Assembly: GCA_022184915.1 (NCBI GenBank)
Contig: JAGTJU010000001.1
Span: forward strand, 1-64,000
Direction: 5' to 3'
From: Myxococcales bacterium
Lineage (GTDB): Bacteria; Myxococcota_A; Polyangia; Fen-1088
Length of the DNA stretch: 64,000 nucleotides
Below are positions 52,161-60,447 of the stretch, piece by piece. The notes under the pieces were generated by a model, which worked only from the letters and a program-made list of their open reading frames with translations, was not told the origin of the DNA and searched no databases. Made by a program: the position numbers and the translations under genes. How positions within the stretch are numbered: position 1 is the stretch's first letter; each line of letters begins with the position of its first letter.

Positions 52161-54226
52161 TCATCGCGCGGGCAAGGCTGTGGGTAGGCTATCTGCTCAT
52201 GCTCACGGTGGGCGCGTCGAGGGCCCGCGCGCAGGAAGCCCCCTTCCGCCCGCCTGCGTTTCCGCTCGTGGCCCTGGATCCCTACCTCAGCCTGTGGATG
52301 CAGGACGAGGTGCCCACCCGTGCCGAAGCGGTGCACTGGTCGCAAAGCCCGGTCCCGGTGCGGAGCCTCGTCTCCCTCGACGGCAAGGTGTACCGATTGA
52401 TGGGCAAAGCGCCCGGCTTCGTGCCCGCGGCCCGCACGACGAGCGCGCAGGTCACGCCCACGCGCACCCTCTTTCGCTATACGCAAGACGGCGTGGAGCT
52501 CGAGCTCGCGTTCTTGACGCCCACGCTGCCCGAGAACCTGGATCTGGTCTCGCGCCCCGTGACCTATGTGGTGTGGCGGCTCACGGCGAAGGACGGCAAG
52601 CCCCACGACGTATCGATTTACTTCGACATCTCGGGCCTGGCCACGGTGAATGATCACGACCAGGCCGTGACGTGGCAAGAGCGGCAGCTTCACGGGCTGA
52701 CCGTGCTGCGCATGGGCAGCGCCACGCAGGCGGTGTTGGCGAAAAGTGGCGACGAGCGCCGCATCGACTGGGGGCACCTCTTCGTGGCGGTGCCCACCGC
52801 CGCGCACAGGGGCGTGTTCGCAGGCAAGAGCGAAGCCAGCCTCATGGCCTTCGCCGAAGGCAAGCCGCTGCCGAAGACGGGGGCAGAGGGACAGGGCCTT
52901 GCCGTCAAAGAGGTGCGGCCGGTGATGGCCTTCGAGCTGCCGCTTGCCTTGTCTGCCACCAAGCCGGCAGAGGCGCACGTCACGCTCGCCTACGACGACA
53001 TCTTCTCCGTGGAGTTTCTCGGCCAACGCCTCGAGGGTTACTGGAAAACGAAGTTCTTCGGCATCGAGAGCCTGCTATTGGCATCGGAGGCCGAGCGCCC
53101 TGCCCTCGAGGCACGCTGCGAGGCCTACGATCGTGAGCTCATGAGCCGCGCCCAGCGGGCAGGTGGCCGGGAATACGCCGAGCTCTGCGCGCTGGCCCAC
53201 CGGCAAACCATGGCCGCGCACAAGGTGGTGCGAGGCCCGGGGGGCGAGCCCTTTGCGTTCTCCAAAGAAAACTGGAGCAACGGATCCATGGGCACGGTGG
53301 ACGTGTTCTATCCAGCGGCTCCGTACTTTCTCACACTCAACCCCGAGCTCTTGAAGGCGCAGATGACCCCCATCTTCGTCTACGCCGCGTCGGGCCGCTG
53401 GCGCTGGCCCTATGCCCCGCACGACGTGGGCACCTACCCGCTTGGCAATGGCCAAACCTACGGGGGCGGCGAGGCCAGCGAAGATCGGCAAATGCCCGTG
53501 GAGGAAAGTGGCAACATGCTGATCCTCAGCTACGCGATCGCCAAGCGGGAGGGCCACGCGCGCTACGCGTCGCGGTTCTGGAGCCGCCTGAGCCTGTGGG
53601 CCGAGTACTTGCTGGCCAAGGGCTATGATCCCGAAAATCAACTCTCGACCGACGATTTCGCCGGCCATCTGGCGCACAACACGAACCTGTCCGTGAAGGC
53701 CATCCTGGGCCTGGCGTCGTATGGAGCGCTTTGCAAAATGCGGGGCCTCGACGCGCGGGCGCAGGTATTTCATAAGGCCGCTTCGGCCATGGCGCGCCGC
53801 TGGATCCGTGAGGCCGACGATGGCGATCATGTCCGCCTGGCCTTCGACAAGCCGGGCACGTGGTCCCTGAAGTACAACATGGTCTGGGATGATCTTTTGG
53901 GATTGGACTTGTTCCCCGAGGCGGTCGAGGCCAAGGAGGTGGCGCATTACCGCAAGGTGGCGCAGCGCTACGGGGTTCCCCTCGATAGCCGCATGACCTA
54001 CACGAAGCTCGACTGGATCTCGTGGGTGGCCGCGCTGGCCGAGGACGACGAGAGCTTCCGGGCGCTGATGCTGCCCGTGCATCGCTTCCTGCACGAGACA
54101 CCTGACCGTGTACCCATGACGGATCGCTACTGGACCACTACGGGCGAGTGGCGTTCGTACGCGGCGCGCTCGGTGGTGGGTGGGGTGTTCATGAAGTTGC
54201 TCAAAGAAAGCATGCGCGGGCGCTGA
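52157..54226 (+). CDS. exported DUF4965/DUF5127 glutaminase A-like protein
   Basis: 689 residues with a signal peptide (LWVGYLLMLTVGASRARAQ). It matches fungal-type glutaminase A (GtaA) modules: an N-terminal DUF5127 region (LVALDPYLSLWM), then DUF4965 with FSKENWSNGSMGTVDVFYPA, LNPELLKAQMTPIFVYA and WPYAPHDVGTYP, and a C-terminal helical DUF1793-like part. The fold resembles glycoside-hydrolase (alpha/alpha)6 toroids, so a sugar substrate is also possible. GTG start at 52157 overlaps the preceding stop. Confidence 0.85.
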   Translation: MIIARARLWVGYLLMLTVGASRARAQEAPFRPPAFPLVALDPYLSLWMQDEVPTRAEAVHWSQSPVPVRSLVSLDGKVYRLMGKAPGFVPAARTTSAQVTPTRTLFRYTQDGVELELAFLTPTLPENLDLVSRPVTYVVWRLTAKDGKPHDVSIYFDISGLATVNDHDQAVTWQERQLHGLTVLRMGSATQAVLAKSGDERRIDWGHLFVAVPTAAHRGVFAGKSEASLMAFAEGKPLPKTGAEGQGLAVKEVRPVMAFELPLALSATKPAEAHVTLAYDDIFSVEFLGQRLEGYWKTKFFGIESLLLASEAERPALEARCEAYDRELMSRAQRAGGREYAELCALAHRQTMAAHKVVRGPGGEPFAFSKENWSNGSMGTVDVFYPAAPYFLTLNPELLKAQMTPIFVYAASGRWRWPYAPHDVGTYPLGNGQTYGGGEASEDRQMPVEESGNMLILSYAIAKREGHARYASRFWSRLSLWAEYLLAKGYDPENQLSTDDFAGHLAHNTNLSVKAILGLASYGALCKMRGLDARAQVFHKAASAMARRWIREADDGDHVRLAFDKPGTWSLKYNMVWDDLLGLDLFPEAVEAKEVAHYRKVAQRYGVPLDSRMTYTKLDWISWVAALAEDDESFRALMLPVHRFLHETPDRVPMTDRYWTTTGEWRSYAARSVVGGVFMKLLKESMRGR

Positions 54227-54482
54227 GGCCTCGGCCGTGTCCACGCGCCATTCTGGGCGCGTACGGGGAGAGGTGGCCGTGTGCCGTAACCTCTGGCTGC
54301 CCGCAGGCGACGGAACCCGGGCGTGCCTGTCGCGGTTTGTGCCCCTGACGCCTCTGCTCTTGCGCCAAGTCCAGTATTTGAGCCAGGAATGATGCTGGCT
54401 TGCGTCTTGCTGTAGTGCCGCGCCGCGGTTGCCCGGGTTCTCCGGGCTTTCGCGAAGTCCCTCATGTCCAGGAGCTTTCCTC
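54227..54482. other. intergenic region before the trypsin-fold gene
   Basis: 256 bases without a recognisable gene. It should contain the end of the DHS operon transcript and the promoter of the following lipoprotein gene. No clear hairpin-plus-T-run terminator is seen. Confidence 0.4.
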
Positions 54483-56039
54483 ATGAACCCATTGCTCAAA
54501 AGGGCTGGCCTTGCTTCGACGATGGCCACCTACGGCGCCTTGACCGTCGCTTGCGGCGGTAACGTGGCTCCCTCCGAAACGTCCACGGATCCCGAAAGCC
54601 AGGAACTCATCGGCGGCTTTGCGGCCGGAGACCCGCAACTCGATTTCGCTGGTGCCCTGGTGGGTTACTACCCGGGTGAGCGTTACCTGCAGCCGGTTCC
54701 GTTCTGTTCGGCGGCCCTCGTGGGCAGTGAGAGTGTTCTGACCGCCAAACACTGTGCCCGTGTTGTGGAGGAGGTGCGCTGGTACGGCATGCGCGCCGCC
54801 TTCGCCATGGGACCCAACGCCCTCGCGCCGAACCGGCTCATCGACATCGTGGAGGCCGAGAGGGCCCCCGGCGAGGCATGGGGCGGGTTCGTGGGTGTGG
54901 GGCGCGATGTGGCGGTGTTGCACCTCGAAGAGCCTGTGCGCAACGTTGCGCCTCTCGAAGTGCGCCCATTGACCGCGCGCAACGTGGGTCAAAAGCTCGT
55001 GGCCATCGGCTACGGCGTCTCGGGCGACAGCTTCACGTCCGGCGAGCGGCGCGTGGGCACGCAGACCGTGAAGGCCACGGAAGGCCGCGCCTTCGAAGCC
55101 CTGTTTGGTACCTTCGACGCGTTCTTCGCTTGGTTCAAGGACAACGGCTACGGAGCGCGGCCCTTCGTCTCTGAGATCGGCTTTTGGGGCTCAGGCGGTG
55201 CGCCGGCCCCCATGGGTGGCATCGGTGGCGCCGCCGGCTCAGCGGGATCCGCCGGTACAAGCGGCTTCGGGGGCATCGGAGGAGGGAGTGACGACGTGGG
55301 AATTGGCGGTGAGGGCGGAGTGGGCGGTGAGGGCGGAGCGGGTGGCGAGGGCGGAGCGGGTGGCGAGGGCGGAGCGGGTGGCGAGGGTGGTGACGGAGGG
55401 ATCGGTGGTGCAGGGGGAGTGGGTGGTGACGGCGGGGTTGGTGGTGGATACGGTGGTCAGGGTGGGGGCGGTGGTGGATACGGCGGCGGCGATCCTTACC
55501 CCTATCTCGAGCAGTTTGCCCGCGAGCTCTGGGAGAGCACCCTTTTGCTGCCAGGTGACGAAGCCGTCACCGGAGGAGCCCCGGGAGACGCCCAGCCCTG
55601 CTTGGGTGATGCGGGAAGCCCGCTCATCCGTTTCAACAAAAAGACAGGAAAATACGAGGGATTCGGCGTGGTCTCTGGTGGAGTGGGATCGAACCGCAGC
55701 GTTTGCGACTTCGGCACCGTGTACGCCACGTTTGGCTCCGAGGTTTTGCCCTTCGTTCGTCAGGCGGCACGTTGGAAAGACCCTTGTGGAGACGCTGATG
55801 AATCCGGGATGTGCATGCAAAACGTCGCAAGCCGCTGCACCACCCTCGAGGAGGGGCCGCGCCGCATGACCACCCTCGACTGCGATCTGTTGGGACTTGC
55901 GTGCCGGGTGCAACAGACAGGCGTTGCCTGTGGCAGCACGGCCTTGGCATCACCGCCTCCGGCTCCGGAGCCCGCCACGGCAGAGATGCCCGACTTCCCA
56001 GAGATGGCGCGAGGCCGTTTCACCCCGCAGCCGCGCTGA
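54483..56039 (+). CDS. trypsin-fold lipoprotein, catalytic Ser replaced by Ala, Gly-repeat insertion
   Basis: 518 residues. Lipobox LTVAC anchors it. The S1 fold shows His90 in LTAKHC and Asp142 in GRDVAVL, but the nucleophile motif is CLGDAGSP: Ala377 stands where Ser is expected, so it should not work as a protease unless Ser379 compensates. Between Asp and that motif is a Gly-rich insert (about 239-338) of GGEGGAGGEGGAGG type. Six or more Cys at the C-terminus (DPCGDADESGMCMQN) form a small extra domain. The gene is otherwise intact, suggesting a kept non-enzymatic, perhaps binding, role. Confidence 0.82.
   Translation: MNPLLKRAGLASTMATYGALTVACGGNVAPSETSTDPESQELIGGFAAGDPQLDFAGALVGYYPGERYLQPVPFCSAALVGSESVLTAKHCARVVEEVRWYGMRAAFAMGPNALAPNRLIDIVEAERAPGEAWGGFVGVGRDVAVLHLEEPVRNVAPLEVRPLTARNVGQKLVAIGYGVSGDSFTSGERRVGTQTVKATEGRAFEALFGTFDAFFAWFKDNGYGARPFVSEIGFWGSGGAPAPMGGIGGAAGSAGSAGTSGFGGIGGGSDDVGIGGEGGVGGEGGAGGEGGAGGEGGAGGEGGDGGIGGAGGVGGDGGVGGGYGGQGGGGGGYGGGDPYPYLEQFARELWESTLLLPGDEAVTGGAPGDAQPCLGDAGSPLIRFNKKTGKYEGFGVVSGGVGSNRSVCDFGTVYATFGSEVLPFVRQAARWKDPCGDADESGMCMQNVASRCTTLEEGPRRMTTLDCDLLGLACRVQQTGVACGSTALASPPPAPEPATAEMPDFPEMARGRFTPQPR
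55311..55382 (+). repeat. 18-bp tandem repeat coding Gly-Glu-rich units
   Basis: Three perfect copies of GAGGGCGGAGCGGGTGGC span 55329-55382, preceded by one degenerate copy at 55311-55328 and followed by further decayed units. Each codes for EGGAGG. The 18-base unit keeps the reading frame, so copy-number change would alter length only. Confidence 0.85.
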
Positions 56040-56046
56040 GCGATCG

Positions 56047-56076
56047 AAAAGCCCCGGGGCCGCACAGGCTCCGGGG
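56047..56076. terminator. GC-rich hairpin between convergent genes
   Basis: GCCCCGG and CCGGGGC form a 7-bp stem just after the trypsin-fold gene and before the convergent gene ending at 56144. A second GGCTCCGGGGCGGCC copy follows at about 56098. There is no T-run, so termination is only suggested. Confidence 0.35.
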
Positions 56077-56143
56077 CGGCCGGGCGCTGCGCAGCGAGGC
56101 TCCGGGGCGGCCAAGCCAGCTCTCGTGGTAGCGACCTCGTGGT

Positions 56144-57394
56144 TCAGAAGAGCGGATTCAAGACGCTATCATCCAGGCTGCGGGCGCGGTGGCGATCCGC
56201 ATCGAGGATGATCGCCATGATGAGCGCAGCGACCTGCAGGGCCGTGTTCTCATCCACACGTGTCGATAGCGCCACTCTTCCGGTCTCCGTGAGATCGACG
56301 ATCGCGATCGGCTGTCCGCCTTGATCGATGCGAAAGCCGGCGGTGGTCTCCCACCAGTATCCGTTCTGGGCCGACGCCCGGTACGGGCGTGCGCGCAGAA
56401 GCTCCTGGCCGACGTCGAGCAGTACGAACCCCGGGTCGTCTGCGTGTGCACGCGCGATCTGGAGGGGAGAGCCGTCAGGCGCTTGCAAGTCGCACGAGAA
56501 ACCGCCCGCGCTGATGCTTGGCGTGAAGGTGGTTGCGGTGTCTGTTGTCAGTTGAACGGGACCGATGGCCGCGCGCGCTTCGGTCCCCCAGCGCACGTTC
56601 CCCTCCTCGCTGGTCCAGTCACGGCAGCGAGCCGGCATCGAGGAGCCCGAACTCCGCAACCCGAAAGTGAAAACGTGCTCGAGCGTCTTGCGATAGCGCG
56701 TGCGATGCGCCTCTAGCTTGGTGTGGCGCAAACCCCGATCGAGTTCCCGGGTGGAAAACGCGCCAAACCGCAGCTGCGCACCCAGGCCCAGGCGGCCCCG
56801 GACCTTGAAGACCACCGAGGTGGGAACCATCTCCGGCGGCAACGGAAACGGCTTGTCTGCGCACTGGCGATCGCCATCGCCGCACGGCACATCCTGTAGC
56901 GCGATCGGACGCCCCGGATTGCGGCGGTTCCAGGGGTCGATGAGCCCCAGCAGAGCGCGCCGTGGCGGTGCCATCCAGTAGGCCGCAAGCCCGCCGACGA
57001 CCGCCAGCCCCAACCCGCTGCCTATCAGCGGCCACGTGACGGGCGTGGTGCGTGCAAAGCAAGCGCTCCGACAGTCGTCGGGCGGCTCGTGCAGGCTCAT
57101 CACCCCGAGCACGACCATTGTCATCCCACCGACGATGCTCACCATTCCCACCGTACCCGCGCGCCTGCGGCGGCGCTCGAGATCGTTGGCGCGTGCCGCG
57201 AGTTCTGGGTCTTCTGACACCAACGGCCGCAGCTCGGAAAGATCATTTACGTAGACGGGGGTCAGGGGGGCATGGACGGGGGTTTCGCCCTGAGCCACCG
57301 GGGGTGTGTGGGCACGAACCTGCGGCACCGCCGTGACGATCGCGATGACAAAGGCGATGGCTTGCCGTGCCGGAGGGAAGGGACGAAGCCGCAT
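56144..57394 (-). CDS. membrane-associated protein of unknown function
   Basis: 416 residues from ATG 57394. A signal-like N-terminus (RQAIAFVIAIVTAVPQVRA) is followed by a linker, a charged coiled segment (ANDLERRRRRAG), and two TM helices about 90-110 and 125-145 (VTWPLIGSGLGLAVVGGLAA). The rest is a soluble domain with Cys pairs and Trp (ARCRDWTSEEGNVRW). This TM-hairpin style is frequent in myxobacterial PEGA/peptidase-associated proteins, but no family is recognised. The frame extends to 57415 with an upstream Met. Confidence 0.6.
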   Translation of the reverse strand: MRLRPFPPARQAIAFVIAIVTAVPQVRAHTPPVAQGETPVHAPLTPVYVNDLSELRPLVSEDPELAARANDLERRRRRAGTVGMVSIVGGMTMVVLGVMSLHEPPDDCRSACFARTTPVTWPLIGSGLGLAVVGGLAAYWMAPPRRALLGLIDPWNRRNPGRPIALQDVPCGDGDRQCADKPFPLPPEMVPTSVVFKVRGRLGLGAQLRFGAFSTRELDRGLRHTKLEAHRTRYRKTLEHVFTFGLRSSGSSMPARCRDWTSEEGNVRWGTEARAAIGPVQLTTDTATTFTPSISAGGFSCDLQAPDGSPLQIARAHADDPGFVLLDVGQELLRARPYRASAQNGYWWETTAGFRIDQGGQPIAIVDLTETGRVALSTRVDENTALQVAALIMAIILDADRHRARSLDDSVLNPLF

Positions 57395-57472
57395 GCTGTC
57401 GAAAAAGTAACACAATGCCCGCTGCGGCGATGACCCGTTTTTGGGGGAGGCTTTAGGGAGCCCCCCGGCTGG

Positions 57473-58963
57473 TCAGGGGACTGGGAGCCCAGCGAGTTGC
57501 GCCGACTCCGTGTTGGGATAGCCGAGATCGAACCCGTGGTAGGCGCAGAAGGGCGGACATCCGGGCCCGCCTTGGACGCAGAGCCCTTTGGTGTCCGAAA
57601 GCATAGCGAAGCAGTCTCCCGTGTTGAAATTCAAGCGTATACCGGACGCTTCGGGACGAATCTCGATGCGACCCGATAGGCGAGAGCCCAGCCATTCTTC
57701 TGCGCGGCGGCACTCGAGCTCCCCGCCTGCGTCGTCGAGCCTGCAAATAGAGCCTTGTCCGAACAGCACTTCGTCAACCTCTTGAGGCGAGTGGAACACG
57801 AGACGAGTCGGAAAGCGCCACGGCTCGTCGACCTTCTCTACGTTGACTTCGCCAACGTAGACCCCCTCCGGAACGTCGAGTTCTACCGCCTGTCCAGGGT
57901 TGGGTGAAAGACGATAGTTGAGGGCCTGGATCTGGGGAAACGTATAGGTTGCCGGCGCGACGACCCCCGAGAGAATGGACCACTTTCGATCCTCGACGGC
58001 GTAGGTGTACTTTGTCGCTCCCGATTCACCCCAGGTGTCTCGAGTGACCTGAGCCAGGCCATCGATGAACGCTGCCAACCCGAACACGCTGCCGCTCGTT
58101 TCCTGAACGTCCAAGCACAAGGGAGCGACTCCTCGATACGAAAGACCTGCGACGATGAGGTTTTTGCGATCGGTGTGACTGACCTCGCCGAGTGGTCTGT
58201 AACAGAGGCATGGCTCGGGCTGTCTCACGTTCTCTCGCCGCGCTTTTGCCCTTTCCCAAGCGTCGGCCAAAGGCTCTCCGAACGCGCGCGCGAACTGTTC
58301 CTCGAACGCGTGGCCGGCGGCATCGTACCTGATGCTCGTGAAGTTTCTCAGGACAGCATCGAGACCCTTCTGTGCGATCACGTATCTGATCAAGGCTTCG
58401 GAGGCTCGATAGTAGACCTCCACGGCGACGTCTCTCTGGAAAAAGACGTCTGTCGAGGACGCACTTGCCAATGCCGTAGGAGCTTCGAGGTTTCCACATG
58501 ACGACAGCGCCTGTGCCACGCCCTCCGAAACAATGCGGTGGGGAACTCCCAACCCTACCAGGTACGCATGAATCAATTCGTGCTCGTGGATCACACGACC
58601 CGAGTACACCCCGCCTGAAACAAGGTTCGCGCACCCAGCTGCCGTGCGAAGGAGACAAAGCTCTGAGGCGAGCTGTTCATCCCAATGAACGAAATGGTTG
58701 TAGCGAATCTTTTTGGGAAGGACGACTCTCTCACCGAAAGCCCGTGCCGCGGCGGCGTAGTGAGACTCCAGGGCCGCCTGAATTTCGGCAGGGTCGTGCT
58801 GCGTGGATTCCGAGTGGTAGACGAAGTGCTCCGACTCGAACAGGAGCGGCGGCAGGTCAGGGCCACCTTCACAGCCCACAAGACCCACAAGGCCAAGCCA
58901 CACGAAAACGAAAACCCATGCGCCTCTCCGGCGGCCGCAGCTTCCGTTGCCCTCCTTTGACAT
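57473..58963 (-). CDS. lipoprotein with gluzincin-like metallopeptidase motif
   Basis: 496 residues. The signal ends in lipobox GLVGC (Cys31). The first domain resembles peptidase MA-like proteins: HFVYHSE, then HELIHAYL (His128, Glu129, His132) and SEGVAQ with Glu147 as a possible third zinc ligand 15 residues after His132, followed by a helical region up to ALRNF-type segments. The second half (about 240-496) is beta-rich with several Cys. Proteolysis is predicted from the motif; no substrate is known. ATG at 58963 gives the signal peptide. Confidence 0.7.
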   Translation of the reverse strand: MSKEGNGSCGRRRGAWVFVFVWLGLVGLVGCEGGPDLPPLLFESEHFVYHSESTQHDPAEIQAALESHYAAAARAFGERVVLPKKIRYNHFVHWDEQLASELCLLRTAAGCANLVSGGVYSGRVIHEHELIHAYLVGLGVPHRIVSEGVAQALSSCGNLEAPTALASASSTDVFFQRDVAVEVYYRASEALIRYVIAQKGLDAVLRNFTSIRYDAAGHAFEEQFARAFGEPLADAWERAKARRENVRQPEPCLCYRPLGEVSHTDRKNLIVAGLSYRGVAPLCLDVQETSGSVFGLAAFIDGLAQVTRDTWGESGATKYTYAVEDRKWSILSGVVAPATYTFPQIQALNYRLSPNPGQAVELDVPEGVYVGEVNVEKVDEPWRFPTRLVFHSPQEVDEVLFGQGSICRLDDAGGELECRRAEEWLGSRLSGRIEIRPEASGIRLNFNTGDCFAMLSDTKGLCVQGGPGCPPFCAYHGFDLGYPNTESAQLAGLPVP

Positions 58964-59088
58964 TCCGCTCCTCGCGTACACGAAGATGACATATAGCGCA
59001 ACAAGGGCGAGCGCCTCTGGCGGGGACGTGCCTTGCAAAGCAACGCCCCGCGGCCGTTGCACCTCCGGCAGAGGACTCTCAATGAGGT

Positions 59089-59108
59089 TGACTAGTCAGG
59101 TTGTACAA
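59089..59108. promoter_or_regulatory. twin palindromes upstream of vapB (possible operator)
   Basis: TGACTAGTCA (59089-59098) and TTGTACAA (59101-59108) are perfect palindromes lying 15-34 bases before the antitoxin start. VapBC operons are normally autoregulated by binding such sites. Assignment is by position. Confidence 0.4.
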
Positions 59109-59122
59109 GCCAAGCTTTCGCT

Positions 59123-59368
59123 GTGAAGCAGATTAACGTTTACGAGGCGCGAGGTCGTTTCTCGCAGCTCATCGAGCAGGCGGAAGCGGGTGAGGAGATC
59201 GTCATCGCGCGAAACGGTAAGCCCGTCGTGCGTCTCGTTCCGGTGCGGCAGCCTGAGCGTACGCTCGGGCGCTGGGCCGGTATGGCTCCGTCCCTGTCCA
59301 GCGAAGAGTGGGCTGACGCGGACCGCGCGGTGGCAGCCTTCTTTGCGGAATCTCTAGAGCGGCGCTGA
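59123..59368 (+). CDS. Phd/YefM-type antitoxin of a VapBC-like pair
   Basis: 81 residues from a GTG start. The N-terminal Phd/YefM DNA-binding fold is clear (MKQINVYEARGRFSQLIEQA, EIVIARNGKPVVRLVP). The C-terminal tail (SSEEWADADRAVAAFF) is the part that would wrap the toxin. Its stop overlaps the toxin start by one base (TGATG). Confidence 0.88.
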   Translation: MKQINVYEARGRFSQLIEQAEAGEEIVIARNGKPVVRLVPVRQPERTLGRWAGMAPSLSSEEWADADRAVAAFFAESLERR

Positions 59369-59754
59369 TGCGCTTTCTGCTTGATACGGTGGCGCTTTAC
59401 CGCGCCGCCACGGCGCCCCACACGCTTTCAGCGGACGTCAGCGCCGTGCTTACGGACAACGCCCACGAGCTTTTCGTCTCAACCGTTTCCGCTTGGGAGA
59501 TGGCCATCAAGACGTCGATCGGCAAACTGGCCTTGCCTTGCCAGGTGGAAGAATTCTTCGCACAGGCTGCCCGCGATCTGCTTGCCGAGACCCTTCCGCT
59601 CGACCTGCGCTTCATCGCCAAAGTGGCGACCTTGCCGCATCATCATGGCGACCCTTTCGACCGCATGATCATCGCGCAGGCGTTGGTGCAAGGGTACACC
59701 GTGATCTCGAGCGACGAGCAGTTTGCCTCCTACGGTGTAAGGGTCCTTTGGTAA
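59368..59754 (+). CDS. PIN-domain toxin (VapC-type RNase)
   Basis: 128 residues, one PIN domain. The acidic residues for metal-dependent RNase activity are present: Asp6 (LLDTVAL), Glu44 (SAWEMAIK), Asp98 (DPFDRMI) and Asp116 (ISSDEQF). VapC toxins cut tRNA or rRNA; this one is expected to be neutralised by the coupled antitoxin. Length is typical. Confidence 0.9.
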   Translation: MRFLLDTVALYRAATAPHTLSADVSAVLTDNAHELFVSTVSAWEMAIKTSIGKLALPCQVEEFFAQAARDLLAETLPLDLRFIAKVATLPHHHGDPFDRMIIAQALVQGYTVISSDEQFASYGVRVLW

Positions 59755-59769
59755 CCATCCCGGCGCCGC

Positions 59770-59810
59770 TCGTCTTCGGGGTAGGAGCATTGCGTAGTTA
59801 GCGAAGACGA
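59770..59810. promoter_or_regulatory. inverted repeat upstream of the ECF sigma gene
   Basis: TCGTCTTCG (59770-59778) and CGAAGACGA (59802-59810) form a perfect 9-bp inverted repeat with a 23-base loop, ending 17 bases before the sigma gene. It could be the vapC terminator or an operator of the sigma operon. There is no T-run on the plus strand. Confidence 0.3.
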
Positions 59811-59826
59811 AAAAAGGCGGATCGCG

Positions 59827-60447
59827 GTGAGCCATTCGAAGAGAAACTCCCACCTAGAGTTTCGGATGGCCTTTTCTCCTCCACGCTTCGGTCTCGCCGC
59901 GCCCTCGAAAGGGCTGGTGGGCGCGTCCTCGGAGACGGCGGCGCAAGACGCAACCAACAGCGTCTTCGCCCGTCAGGTCTACGATCGTTACGCCCCCTAC
60001 GTGGCCGCCGTGGCCATGAAGCTCATGGGACGCGACGGCGATGTCGAGGACGTCGTTCAGGACGTGTTCGTCTCGGCGCTGCCCGGCCTGGCCTCCGTTC
60101 GCGACCGCGAGGCGATCAAGGGCTGGCTGTCCACGATCACCGTTCGCCTGTGCACGCTCAAGCTTCGGAGAAGGCGCCTGATGCGCTGGCTGCGCCTCGA
60201 TCGCCTCGAGGAGCCTCCCGCACTCGTCGATCCGTCTCTCAACGGCGAGGAGCGGGCCACCCTCGCCAATGTGTACCGGGAGCTCGACCGCATGCCCACC
60301 AGCGACCGGGTGGCCTGGGTGCTTCGGCACATCGAGGATCACTCGGCGCTCGAGGTCGCGCAGCTGTGTGGTTGTTCCTTGGCCACCGCCAAGCGCCGCA
60401 TCAGCCGCGCCGATGCGCTGGTGAGAAAGGTCATTGCCGATGATTGA
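59827..60447 (+). CDS. ECF RNA polymerase sigma factor
   Basis: 206 residues from GTG 59827 (an ATG at 59866 is possible). Sigma region 2 about 50-115 (YDRYAPYVAAVAMKLMGRDG, DVEDVVQDVFV) and region 4 about 145-200 (TSDRVAWVLRHIEDHSALEV, CSLATAKRRISRA). It directs polymerase to a dedicated regulon. The next gene, a FecR-domain protein overlapping its end by 8 bases, is the likely anti-sigma or signal relay. Confidence 0.88.
   Translation: MSHSKRNSHLEFRMAFSPPRFGLAAPSKGLVGASSETAAQDATNSVFARQVYDRYAPYVAAVAMKLMGRDGDVEDVVQDVFVSALPGLASVRDREAIKGWLSTITVRLCTLKLRRRRLMRWLRLDRLEEPPALVDPSLNGEERATLANVYRELDRMPTSDRVAWVLRHIEDHSALEVAQLCGCSLATAKRRISRADALVRKVIADD

Noticed and set aside
55311-55490. Short repeats that could be read as a CRISPR array
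   Set aside because: Units are 18 bases, directly tandem without spacers, and code in frame for Gly-rich sequence.
59123-59754. Treating the VapBC-like pair as part of the sigma operon
   Set aside because: A 72-base gap with an inverted repeat separates them, and such pairs are usually independent autoregulated units.
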